A stretch of 64,000 bases of DNA from Persicaria tinctoria (GCA_037127255.1 JBANSL010000004.1:87812627-87876626), one strand, 5' to 3'. Positions 23,541 to 33,884 are shown, numbered from the stretch's first letter. Notes: a model not told the origin generated them from the sequence alone. Numbers and translations are program-made.

Positions 23541-24580
23541 AGGTTCGAGCTGGAACTATGAATCCTTTGACTTTCTTACGGGTTCTAGGGCCTGATCCAT
23601 GGAATGTAACGTAAGTATAGTTTGAATTATAGATAAAGCAAACATACCCCCACCTTGCACATTGTAAATGTTGTATCAATTTCTCAGTTCTCATTTATCT
23701 TCGAGGTCCAATGTCCTTATCCTTTATCTGATGATTTCAATACAGAACTGAAATGGGTACATGCAAAATTATAATAATTGAGCCATTTGGCCTTTCTACT
23801 TTGTCTATTGAAGTTTTCCTGCCCCACGGATGTCTTCTATCTTTAACCTCTTTTTTTTTTAAATGTCAAGGTTGTTTAATTGCATCTTTTTTTCCCTCGC
23901 AGCTGGGTAAAGTGCTTATTTGAAGGCTTCTGGTTGAAGGTATATGGAGCCTAGCATCCGACCTTATGATAGTCAATATGGTGAAAACCCAATAGACTTC
24001 CGCGTCACACTCAGTTTCAGGTAGGGTTGCCTTACATTGTATCTATGATGGCATTGTTATTTTCCACACACACACCAAAAAACAAAAACAAATCATAAAC
24101 AACTCGTTGGCATTGCATTTTATTGTAGGTTGTGCAACTCGTCTTATTTGACTTGGATATGCTTTCAGGTTAAATTGAAGCCCGATCCTGGAAATTCTCA
24201 GGACCTTTTTACAAGGAGTCTATCAGCATTAGGTTGTTGCTTTCTCCACTCCTGATGTGCAACTCACAACTACTCAGATTTATGATGTCTTTTGTATCTT
24301 ATCTTAGATATGTTCTCTGGTTTTGGTGCAGGTGTGGATGTGAATGAGCATGATATAAGTTGTGGAGGACAATTGGGAAAGTCCGGTAATTCCATTACCC
24401 TTTTCATTATAGTGCCTTACTATTTCTCAAACCCAATGTTGATAAATGGATGATCGATGTTTGCATTGTTTTCCTCTGGTTCATTCTAAAATAATTATAG
24501 GTGCTTGGTGCTTGGGATTTGGGATAGGAAATCTGAATGAATGGCATGGAGATTACCCAATTTACCTACTTTCAACAGGT
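23541..24580 (+). pseudogene. Captured exons of organellar glycyl-tRNA synthetase (alpha region)
   Basis: Successive pieces encode GTMNPLTFLRVLGPDPWNV (about 23550-23607), YMEPSIRPYDSQYGENP (about 23940-23992), VKLKPDPGNSQDLFTRSLSA (about 24171-24237), VDVNEHDI (about 24332-24358) and a run like VLGAWDLG near 24500-24530. The order matches the bacterial-type alpha region of the plastid/mitochondrial GlyRS (EDD1 type), where the family reads RPYDSRYGENPNRLQ, KPDPGNSQDLF and WESPVLGAWGLGWE. Several indels break the frame, for example CCAATAGACTTCCGC where NPNRLQRH is expected. It is non-functional cargo. Confidence 0.75.
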
Positions 24581-24741
24581 TTGGTTATAGAACCTTGAAC
24601 TTCTCTGCCTTCATTTTTTTTTCCCAGAATATTCAAATATAATTATTTGAAATTGGAAAATCTGGTTCTCTTGATTTGGATAGTTTGTTTCACTTTATTT
24701 AAATATGTGTTTTAATCATATTTGTTTGTTTGGTGTTATAG

Positions 24742-24822
24742 GATACTAAGGAAGTTGAAGAGCTTTTCGGTCTTGAGAAGAAGGATTTATACATAGTATT
24801 TAAAGGGAAGACACCTTTGTAA
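24742..24822 (+). pseudogene. Unassigned captured terminal exon
   Basis: After an acceptor (GTTATAG) comes a 26-codon open frame beginning DTKEVEELFGLEKKDLY and ending IVFKGKTPL and TAA. Coding-like sequence continues in frame past the stop (DGLENIVSDLPIK, then a second stop), so the TAA may be a mutation. It does not fit GlyRS, and the source gene is unknown. Confidence 0.4.
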
Positions 24823-25573
24823 GATGGACTTGAGAACATTGTTAGTGATCTTCCAATTAAGTAGACTAGGTACCATCCATAGCTAAATCTCCAAATTGCA
24901 AAGAAATCAGGTGTCTCTTTTAACCAAAAAAAGAAATCAGGTGTCTCTTCTCACTTATTCAGAGGTGGATTATGTATTTACACATTACTTGTGTCACCAA
25001 TTCAGGATTAACACTTTGTTCCATATATGCATGCCATGCGAAGCATGGGCTCTTAACCTAGTATATATAATCTATATATAGATTACATGCACTTGTAAGT
25101 GTACAGTGTATATGCATACATATATTGATATATACACACTAATGCAGTAATGCTACTGCATTCCGCCAGAAAAAAGAAAACTAATGCTACATATTCATCA
25201 ATGTAACGCTACTACATCAATGTGTATGTATACACACGAATATTATATATGTATGTGTATATGTAGGAAAACCCGTAAAATATAATTTTTTTTTTTATAG
25301 ATTTAAATGTGTTACGTCTTTGAAAATCGAAATTTTTAACTTTTTATAATCTGTTTTATTTGAGGGAAAAGGTCCGGCCCGTCCCGGTCCCGTCCCGTCC
25401 CGCGAGGGACAAGGCTCGTGTGGGACGAAGAAAAAAAGAGTAAATCCCATCCCGCAAAAATTACGCGGGACGACCTCCGTCCCGTCCCGTCCCGCGCCCA
25501 CCCCTAATGTTTAGGATGGATGGTCTTAAGACTGTATTTTTGCAATGCATATTGTGTCCCTTTATAAATTATA

Positions 25574-26695
25574 AGAACAATTACTTAAAATAATATGAAG
25601 TATCAACTTTTAACCAAAAATAATACGCACTTTAAAATTCACTAATTCATGTACGAACTATACTAATATTAACCGAAAACAATACGATTTCAAATTCCGA
25701 CCCGTTTTCAAACCAAAATATTAATGTCAATGTGGCATCCGGGAAAAAGATGTGGGGCTCAAAATGAAAATTAAGTGAAATATACTTAGTAAATTACTAC
25801 TGTAGTTACTAGTTAGTGTAGTACTCCGTATTTTCCAAGCCACAGGCCCACAGCCCGTCGTCTTCTTCCTCACCATTCAGCAAGAGCAGCGGCGGCCGGC
25901 GGCGAAGACACATCGACGAAGATGGCGGTTGTTGGCAACAGAAGAGTGGCGAGGAGTTCGGTGATTGGAGATACGATGACAACTGCTACCCCTAATGGCC
26001 ACTAGGGTCGCCCAATTCGAAGGAGGTAATTTTTTAGGGTTTTCGAATTTTCATGAAATTGGGGGGAAATTGGAAACGAAAGCAATCAATAGAGATGCCA
26101 TCACATTAGAAATTGAATTTCCAACCATTTTGGCGTTGAGTAAATGTGCTTTAGAGTTGAATCGGCAAAACCGCCATGGAGACTCATTGCTTGCAGACCA
26201 GGTTCGATGAATGGGGCGGAGTTGATTTTCGTCGCCGCCAGAATCGCCCGACCACATTAGAAATTGAATTTCCAACCATTTTGGCGTTGAGTAAATGTGC
26301 TTTAGAGTTGAATCGGCAAAACCGCCATGGAGACTCATTGCTTGCAGACCAGGTTGGAGGAATAGGGCGGAGTTGATTTTCGTCGCCGCCAGAATCTATT
26401 TCCAGAAGCGATTCTTTGGTCGAAGTCGTAGTCTGTACTCCTTGCCGCCGATAACCGACACCGTAGTGACCCGAGGAAGAAGAAGTAATCAGGTTGGGTT
26501 GTATGTTTGTACATTACTTTACAGTACTCCACCTAAATTTCTTATTTATTTTAGTTTGAGCTCAATGATCGGAATTTGAAACCATATTATTTTTGGTTAA
26601 TATTAGTATAGTTTGTACATGAATTAGTTAATTTTAAAGTTCATATTATTTTTGGTTAAAAGTTTATACTTCGTATTGTTTAGAGTAATTTTTCC
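25574..26695. mobile_element. Mutator-like element with long TIRs (Pack-MULE candidate)
   Basis: Inverted repeats of about 125 bp (25574 to about 25700; about 26570-26695) share TTTTAACCAAAAATAAT, ACTAATTCATGTAC and ACTATACTAATATTAACC. The flanks are a perfect 9-bp direct repeat TAAATTATA (25565-25573 and 26696-26704), the duplication size typical of Mutator. The interior is GC-richer than the TIRs and holds an ATG-led, CGG-rich leader-like segment and a 151-bp tandem duplication. That is what a captured host exon would look like, but no protein could be named. There is no transposase. Confidence 0.82.
26103..26396 (+). repeat. 151-bp tandem duplication inside the Mutator-like element
   Basis: The unit starting ACATTAGAAATTGAATTTCC occurs at 26103 and again at 26254 and ends GCCGCCAGAATC in both copies, with only a few differences (CGATGAATGG versus GGAGGAATAG). 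Both copies contain the same short reading frame, so the duplication is recent. Confidence 0.9.
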
Positions 26696-26704
26696 TAAAT
26701 TATA

Positions 26705-28110
26705 CTATGTGATTGGAGGAGTGACATTGGGCTTGCTTTACCACGCTTAATGGACCAAAAGCGAGCTTTCCGATTTAAATATGTTGTAAAAAATCTCATC
26801 AGTTACAACTTGCTTTCACACTATGAACATCGAATGGGGCGAGTTGGAAAAAACCCCAACTGGGTAAAAACACCATCGCCGAACACCGAATGGGGCTGAA
26901 GTACGCCTCCTCCGACCACCTCTTCGGAGGCCAATAAACCTTCTTCGGAGGCCAATAAACAACATCGTCGGTTCAAAGTCTCGGGCTCGCTCGCCGCTTT
27001 GTGCCGTCGGTTGTTCCGTTGGTTGAATGCCTGTGCCATAAACAATTGTCTCATCCGGTTTTCGACAGGGTTGTACTAACCTTTGCTCTGGTTGTGGTTG
27101 CAAGAAAATCCAATTTCGAGTTGCGCTAATTAATCTCGTTGTGTTCTTGTCTCCCCCCTTGGAGTGTCTTCTCCCTTGGGGATGTTGATTTTTCTGGGCT
27201 TCGCTGCTCAGATCTGGACTCATATCTTCTAATTCGGCACTCTAGGCTTTGATTCCGGTCTTGGGTGATGAAATCCGGCCTTGTTCTCGGCTTCCTGATC
27301 TCGTCTCTGACGCTTAGTCCGTCTTGCCCCTTTGCCGCTGTCCTTCTCTGGTTCGAGGTTTGGCCTGCCGGTCGGTTTCTGGCGTGAGCGTCTCGGTTGT
27401 TCGGCTGCCTTGGCCTGACTGTAACTCGGCGTCCCTTGGCTCCGCCTCTGCTGCGCTTCTCCGGGCGCGTTAATCTTTCCCTTGGTCGTCGCTGTCCTCC
27501 TCGGTGGTTGCCATGGTCGTACTCTTGTGGTTGCCTCAGCCCTGTGGAAACCTTGGTCTCGGGCTCTCATTGGGCTTGGGTACCCGGTTGTGTTGCCTTT
27601 GAGCCCAAGTTTTGCTTGGCCCATTGGTCTCACACAGACAAAAAAAAAAACCTTGTGCTTCGGGCCCAAGGCGAAGCACAGCCCGAGGAAAAAATAAAAA
27701 CAATTAAAAATAAGTAAATAAAAATTAGAATCTTATATGTTTATTTATATATATACATATAAAATAACTCGTGTAAATAAATTCCGGAATTTTCTTGCGC
27801 TCTTCATCCTCTCGCGGTCGTGCTTCACTTTCTCGGGTTGGTTGGAGTTCTGTCTGTTGGATCCGTGGTTAGTTTCGGTTGAGGAGCAGTTCTGCGGCCC
27901 TGGTTGATCGAAGTGATCGTGTTGGTGGTGTTCGTGGTCTCCGAAGATCCTTCATCTAGGTGGAGGGAACGTCGTGTGATCCATACTTCCCCATGAGTCG
28001 TCTTTGCCCTTCGTGGATTACTGTTTTTCGTCGTTATAGTTAACGGGAGTATTTGTGAATCCGTTAAAGCACTGTTCATTCACAAGTTGGCGCTTTTATA
28101 ATAGTATAGA
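26705..28110 (-). mobile_element. Probable minus-strand Helitron (5' end at 28110; other end unresolved)
   Basis: Read on the minus strand from 28110, the sequence starts TCTATACTATTATAAAAGCG, a near-consensus plant Helitron 5' end, and the preceding base is A, as required. The GC-rich interior (about 26820-28080) contrasts with the flanks and looks like captured genic DNA, including a 17-bp tandem repeat (CTTCGGAGGCCAATAAA, 26931-26963). I could not locate a CTRR plus hairpin 3' end, so the left limit given is only the edge of the Mutator-like target duplication. Long ORFs at 26816-27223 and 27229-27669 (-) are not recognised. Confidence 0.45.
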
Positions 28111-28634
28111 TATAGATATAGATTTCATAATTACTACTAATAAATAAATAAATAAATAAATAATTTAAAATTCAAATAACATAAAGTTGTAAACAATTCA
28201 ACGAGTACGTACCAACATAGTAGAAAAATCTTAAAATGCTTAGTCAGTGTTGACGTTAAGTCTCGTAATAAAATACACCAAATTAAGAGTATCTACATTC
28301 TACATGAACCAAGTATAAGACTTGAGATTAGGATTTTTAACCCTAATTTTAGTAAGAAATACAAATATGCCCTTTATTTGATATAAATAGCATATGTATA
28401 TTTCATTTTATAGAAGTAGCCTAGATTTTTTAAAAGAAGTAGCACATATGTATATTTCATTTTATAAATGTAGCCTAGATTTTATAAGAGAAGTAGCACA
28501 TATGTATATTTCTATAAAAGCCTAGATTTTTTTAATCGAGAAATTACTTAGATGATTTTTAATTTAAGAAAAACTATGAATAGGTTCAATTATGTACAAA
28601 TTTAAGAAATCATGTTTGTTTTTCGCTTGCGAAG
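28111..28634. repeat. AT-rich spacer with AAAT repeat and tandem repeats of about 60 bp
   Basis: (AAAT)n lies at 28140-28163. From about 28395 to 28530 the motif GTAGCACATATGTATATTTC ... GCCTAGATTTT recurs in tandem three times with drift. At 28624-28640 the near-perfect hairpin CGCTTGC-GAA-GCAAGCG precedes the LINE-like insertion. No gene is seen. Confidence 0.6.
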
Positions 28635-28647
28635 CAAGCGAGTATTT

Positions 28648-31600
28648 TTTTTTTGATCAGGTAATAATTCGATGGCCAGACAGACCTGGCTCATCGAGAG
28701 GCTGACAGAGTCGGCAGACGACGAACCGTCAGACATACAATCATAATAATAAAATGGTGCAATACAAAGATGGTAAACAAACCGTCACTAAGAAGAACAG
28801 ACGAGCCTAATCCATAAAAGCTGAGGACAACGAAGACAAAACGGAGCCAAGCGCCATTAAGAGATAACACCGCTGGCCAACGGTACATCAGGAGTCCCAC
28901 ACCTGTGGGCGATGAAGACGGACCTCCAAGGAAATTTCCGGAAAACGAAGTCGTCATGATGCACATCGCCACGACCCCAGCCAGACCCGACACCGGACGC
29001 ACGAGCCCCAACTCAGATCAGAACCGCCAAGAACAACCAGAACAACTGCCGTGAACCACCCTCGTAGAGAGCGCACCTGCAAGCCCTTGCAGGAATTTGT
29101 CAAGACCCTTTCGGGAGTTTATTTCAAGCTCTGCCCATCAATATAAAAATATTTATATATATAAGTATTTATATAAAGAGGGGATGTTGATTAAAAGTCT
29201 TCCACAAACTTCCACAGCAAGTTGGAAAGTCCACATCAACCAAAACTTGGCGTGCAAAACAGAACTAGGGCCACCTTGCACGGCAAGGATGACAGATCCA
29301 GGACAACCAACACGGTAAGGGTGGAGGGAGAATGATGGCGAGAGGAAGACAACGGGATGAGGCCGCCGCCGACCACCAAAGGCAGCCACGCCACTGTTGA
29401 AGGGTAAATTTTCACAACTTTTGAATAATGATGATCTCATATTAAATTAATCAACTATTAAATTGTGATCAATTTAATTGACATTCATTATTAAAGTGGA
29501 AGAATGAGCTACAAAACTTGGGTTGAAATTTGACATATAAAAAAATATATGCAAGTTTTCTTGAAAGGCCAAGAAATGAAAAAGGCCCAATCCAAATAAC
29601 AACGGTTATAACAAAAGTGCAGTTATAACAAAAATGAAGTCTGGGAGGTTACATACAGTAAAGAAGAAAGAAAAAAAAAACTACTATGAAACTGCATTTG
29701 GAACGTGGTGGTTTTCAGGAGTGGTTACTTAAAAGTAACTTCTCCTTATTCTCTTTTAAAAAGCTCTCATTGTTGATGGGTCTCGGGGTTTTTCTTTTCT
29801 CCCTCCTGGCCTTTCTTGTTCCTGGGAGAAACCTGCAATCAAACACACACACAAAAAAAAAAAAACACATCAGCAAACTCTCCTGTTGCAGAAAAGAAGA
29901 GATTCAAGGTAGTTTTTCATGGTTTCCAGAATCCCCTATGCAAAACGATATAGCTTTGTAAAGTTATATTTGTTTTAAGTATATGGTTTGGATTTCGGAA
30001 CCACAAAACTATCCCTATAACAAGGAGAAATGCTGCCCAATTTTCCCTAGGTGTTTTTTGTTGTTTTTGTTGTAAAATCGCAGTTAGCATCTTGCATCAA
30101 GAAAGAGGATGCAGAACATAGAAAACCAAAGGCTAAACAAAATCTAACATACCTAAGCCGAAGGGCCGAAGTAATGGTCGTCTCCAAATCTGTAGTGCTG
30201 CACTCAAGCGGTCAGACGGACTCAAACTCGAACGACATGTGGCTTTGTTGGACTCGCCGGGCATCGGATCAGATTCCCTTGTAGGCTTTTGCAAATGTCA
30301 CAAATCCTAAATCCCCAAACAACAAATTGAACTCAGCCCTAATTTTCTCAAACCCAAAAATTCCCAAAAATCGCAAATTGTAAAAATTTGCCAAAGCCTA
30401 GAAATTGGACACCCGTTTGGAATGAGATGCAAAGGGAAATCTGAAATTGGGACTTATAATCACCCAAATATCACAGATTTGAGGTTGGAATTGACCAAAA
30501 GAAAACCCCTAGAATATGCCCGGTTGGAGAAGCCGCGGTTGGGATACCTCGAGCCCTTTCCGGATTGTCGACCTTCATTCGCCTAACCCTTCCGTTTCAG
30601 CTGTCGAACTCCGTTCCCGAACTGTGCGTGAGGAAGCGACTGCTGTTGAGGGAGGCAAGTGTCTTCTCTTATTGTTCTGTGACAACGGCTTGATTCACGA
30701 ACAGAAGTGGGAAATGTAACCTAGGTGATTGGTGATGAGTTGGACACTTGGGCTCAATAAAAGAAAAATAATGAAATGGGTTTTAATTGGGCTTAGCCCA
30801 TCCCCTCTTTAAAAGAGAGAAACAAGGAATCATCAGTTGCCTTTTACATACATATATACTCCGGAATATATATATATATGTGTACATCTTGCGGCATGTT
30901 TCAAGGGAAATTGTAGTTAATTGCAAAACCAACCCACAAAAGTATAAGAATTAATTGACACAAATTAAGAATTCGAGTTTGGTAAAACATAAAATCAAAC
31001 TCGTCAAATATTTTTGTCAATTAATTCTAGTGGGTTAATCTCAAACCGGCTTCAATAAAAACGGAGTCAAAATCTTAAATCGAGTTTAACCAAATATAAA
31101 CTCGACCATGGTAGAACTACGTAAAGACTTGACGCCTCATATCCGCTACGTAGGTAACTCGATATTAAATCATAAGATATATCGGGTACAGTCGTCTGCC
31201 TCTAAATTCCCTTTAAATGAATATGAGGTCAAAACCAAACAAATTAAATTGGTTCGTTTGAGAACTACGCAAGATTTGATCTCGTTCAAACGGGTACGTA
31301 GGTAGCTCGACATAAAGCAAAAAGCTCGTCGGGTTCAATCGTCAAATAAAAATTAAATCGGTTCGTTTAGAACTACGTAAAGACTTGACGCCTCTCATAG
31401 GCTACGTAGGTAACCCGATATTAAATTCTAAAAATATATCGGGTACAGTCGTCAACCTCTAAATTCCCTTTAAATGAGTATGAGGTTAAAATCAAACAAA
31501 CTCAAATTGTCCATTCCCACTCGATATAAAGCTTCTGCTCATCGAGTTCGGTCACCACTCTCAAATGATCCCATGATCAAACCCAAATACAGAATTTCTT

Positions 31601-32827
31601 TTCATTTAGAACTACGATGACTTGATTCCACCAAACAAGTGGATACGTAGGAAACTCGGTGTAAATCAAATTCTCACCGAGTCCAGTCACATCCAAACCT
31701 TCAAATAAATCTTTCCAAATTCATTTGTCGACTCTAGTCGTCCCAGATGTTAAATCTTCCATCAAAATCAAAGTGCCCACTCTAACTCGATACAAAGCTT
31801 CCGCTCGTCGAGTTTGGTCACGACCAACATTCAAAATCAAATTCCACCGTCCCCAAATTGACCTTTTAAGTCAAATCTCAAATCAAATCAAATCAAACGC
31901 CACCTAAAGTCGTTTTCTATGCAAATGATAGGCGGGTTGCTTGAGTTACCCTTCCGAGAAGGTGGGCTCAGGTTACTCGGGTGGAGTGTTGTTCGAGCTA
32001 CCCTTCATAGACGGTGGGTTTGAACTTCATCCTCTGATGCATACAAGAAAACGAAAACCAAATCCAAATTAAACTAAATCAAACACAAAATCCAAACACT
32101 CTGAACTACGTGAGGCTTGATTCTCTTCCAAGAGATACGTAGGCAACCCGTTAAAATTCGGGTGCAGCCCAAATCACCAAAACCACTCAAATCTTGGTGT
32201 CGATATGACTTCGAATCAAGAGGATAACCAAAAGGGGTCGAACTCAAATATTAAAAATTAAATAAAATGTGCTGTACGATTATTCGCGCATTTTTGTCCA
32301 ACATCGCCACCTACCCAAGTCCACCGGAATAAAAGAAACTTGATGACAAAAAGGCGCACCAGCCAATAGAGGAGACCCGGCGGCGGAGAGGCGCCTTAAG
32401 CCAACCCAATCCACTCACAGACAGCCCTGTAAAGCAGCGAAACAGGCAAGAGAATCGAGCGAGAGCAAAGAGAAACCACACCAGACCAGAAGCCCCAACC
32501 CAATTGACAGGACGGAGGACAAATTAGACCTCATCGGAACCGAAATAGCCCAGGAGGAGAGATGAAGACGAGACCCAAGGCGAAGCCAAGTGCGAAAGGC
32601 CAAGGGAGTTTGAATCACGGAGAACACAAGGGCTTGCCAGACCGGAGACGACCGAAGCCAGGCTGGCGCAACCGGAATCAGAGAGCGGAGATTAGCCAAT
32701 TAAAATTCGGGTTGAGCCATAGAGGGGTTGTGAACGAAAGTGTTTGTAAGACGGTTTTGGCTCTTCCCTCTCTCTAGAAACCTAGAGAGAGGTCAGAGAG
32801 TTTTTTCCTTTGAAAACAATGTTTAAC
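28648..32827 (-). mobile_element. Non-autonomous LINE-like retroelement with 13-bp target duplication
   Basis: A poly(T) run at the left end is the poly(A) tail of a minus-strand insert. CAAGCGAGTATTT flanks it perfectly (28635-28647 and 32828-32840). The 3' end (minus strand, ...TTACCTGATC-poly(A)) resembles that of the short insert at 33721-33884. The 5' part (about 32310-32827, minus) is a GC-rich leader with a 94-codon ORF of unknown meaning. No endonuclease or reverse transcriptase is present. Without the inner LTR insert the element would be about 1.3 kb, so it probably moved with a partner LINE's enzymes. Confidence 0.72.
29395..32304 (-). mobile_element. Probable solo LTR of a Tat/Ogre-like Gypsy retrotransposon
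   Basis: On the minus strand the segment starts (A)TGTTGGACAAAAATGCGCG and ends ACCCTTCAACA, as LTRs start TG and end CA. CGCCAC flanks both ends (29389-29394 and 32305-32310). No second copy of either end, primer-binding site or pol was found, so a solo LTR is the simplest reading. On the plus strand it carries at least five degenerate copies of the motif pair AACTACGT...GACTTGA and TACGTAGG(T/C)AACTCG (near 31120, 31260, 31370, 31610 and 32105), familiar from plant Tat-lineage elements. A TATA-like stretch near 30865 and a GC-rich leader (30170-30720, minus) would be its promoter and R-U5. Confidence 0.5.
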
Positions 32828-33417
32828 CAAGCGAGTATTTAAAAACGAGCGAGTACGAGCAGAATTTCGAGCTCGAACTTTATACGAGTATTAAAAGGGT
32901 AATTATGTAATTTTCATTAGCTATTTAAGCCAAATTTAGGTTTTCTCCTTCCTTGATGCCGCGCCGCCTCCAATCTCCATCACTTTCAGACTTCCGTTCC
33001 CTCGGCTCCACGGCGTTCCAGCCTCCAGGCCTCCACTCCTCGTTGTGATCTCGTCCTCAAGCAGTCAAGCCTCGCACCCTCGCCCTATCAGATCTCGTCT
33101 CACCGGCGTGTCTTCCTCCAACCTCGGTGCATCTTCAACGTTGCGTTGTCTCTTCTAGCCCAGGTTTGCTCTGATGTCTAACCCTTCTCCCTTTTTAATT
33201 TTGGGGTCTTTCTCGAATCTCGGCCTTCTCACCCTTCAGATATCGTCCTATTAGATCTCATCCTTGCAGTTCCCTTCAAAACTCGGCATACCGACTACCG
33301 AGTGCCTACTCGTACCCATGTAACCCATCTCACAGTCTCACACCCTCGACACCATCCCTACCGCCTCCAACCTAGTGATTGTGTGTTCAAAATATTTATA
33401 AACCTAAATCTATACTG

Positions 33418-33700
33418 AAATCTGTAAAACTAAAATTGAAATTTGATAACTAAAAGCGAAATTGTGGAATCTGTTCTAAGATTAGAAATCTGTAAAATCT
33501 GTACTAGTGTTGGAAAAAACATTTGTAATCTGTCATTTGCCAAATAAATCTGTAATCTGCTATTTGCTAAAAAAAAAACTATAATCCGCAAAATTTGTGA
33601 TATGTAAAATCTGCCTGTAATTTGCTGAATCTGTACTGGAAAAAAAATATGTAATCTGTCATTTTCTAAAAACAATTGTTCTGTGATATGTAAAATCTGT
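33418..33700. repeat. Degenerate tandem repeat (TAATCTGTCATTTGC type)
   Basis: The words CTGTAAAATCTG, TAATCTGTCATTT and GCTAAAAA recur about every 70-90 bp, four times with drift. Confidence 0.55.
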
Positions 33701-33720
33701 AATATGTCATTTTCAGTTTC

Positions 33721-33724
33721 TTTC

Positions 33725-33759
<35 letters not shown>

Positions 33760-33884
33760 GATTAAGTAAAAATTCGACGCACCGGACAGGCCCGGTGGGT
33801 CGATAGGCCGTAGCAAACGGCGACGGAAACCCGTCATACAAATAGATACAAATAAAGTAAAGCAACCCTGCAAAACCGAGAAAT
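33721..33884 (-). mobile_element. 5'-truncated LINE or SINE tail with 16-bp target duplication
   Basis: A (T)n run (about 33732-33769) followed by GATTAAGTAAAAATTCGACG is the poly(A) end of a minus-strand insert. TGTCATTTTCAGTTTC flanks it exactly (33705-33720 and 33885-33900). Its 3' sequence is related to the end of the element at 28648-32827. Confidence 0.85.

Larger units (their letters stand above)
12531..25061 (+). mobile_element. Non-autonomous Helitron carrying fragments of several genes
   Basis: The 5' end TCTATACTACTATAAATGTG is a typical plant Helitron start, preceded by host A (12530). The 3' end is CTAG (25058-25061) followed by host T (25062), with a hairpin CCATGC-GAA-GCATGG at 25034-25048 nine bases upstream. 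Helitrons insert between A and T without target duplication and have exactly this end structure. No Rep/helicase ORF is seen. The interior holds exon-intron pieces of plastid-type LysRS, RNR1, MetRS, a coiled-coil protein (reverse strand) and GlyRS, plus unassigned exons. Such multi-gene capture is well known for Helitrons. The element sits in the remnant of the hAT-like element. Confidence 0.8.
8572..25506. mobile_element. hAT-like element hosting a retrotransposon and a Helitron
   Basis: The termini are 11-bp perfect inverted repeats (TAGGGGTGGGC at 8572, GCCCACCCCTA ending 25506), followed inward by G/C-rich subterminal repeats of the CCCGTCCCG type on both sides. The element is flanked by a perfect 8-bp direct repeat, ATGTTTAG (8564-8571 and 25507-25514). 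An 8-bp duplication with TAGGGGTG-type ends is typical of hAT transposons. No hAT transposase is seen. Subtracting the nested elements leaves a small element of well under 1 kb: 8572 to about 8739, 12509-12530 and 25062-25506. The original was therefore MITE-like, and the 16.9-kb span results from later insertions. Mobility of the whole block is not shown. Confidence 0.82.

Noticed and set aside
8572..25506. The whole 17 kb as one autonomous DNA transposon carrying an RT and host genes
   Set aside because: Helitron ends and TAA flanks show that the retrotransposon and the gene fragments arrived in separate insertions; no transposase is present.
28624..28640. Hairpin CGCTTGC-GAA-GCAAGCG as a Helitron 3' end
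   Set aside because: No CTRR follows within the expected distance, even after mentally removing the LINE-like insertion.
30173..30287. Minus-strand exon MPGESNKATCRSS... as a host gene
   Set aside because: It lies inside the probable LTR; joining it to the next acceptor gives only a short unrecognised peptide, so it is more likely LTR leader.
31100..32160. CRISPR-like array
   Set aside because: Motif copies are degenerate and unevenly spaced, in a plant LTR context.
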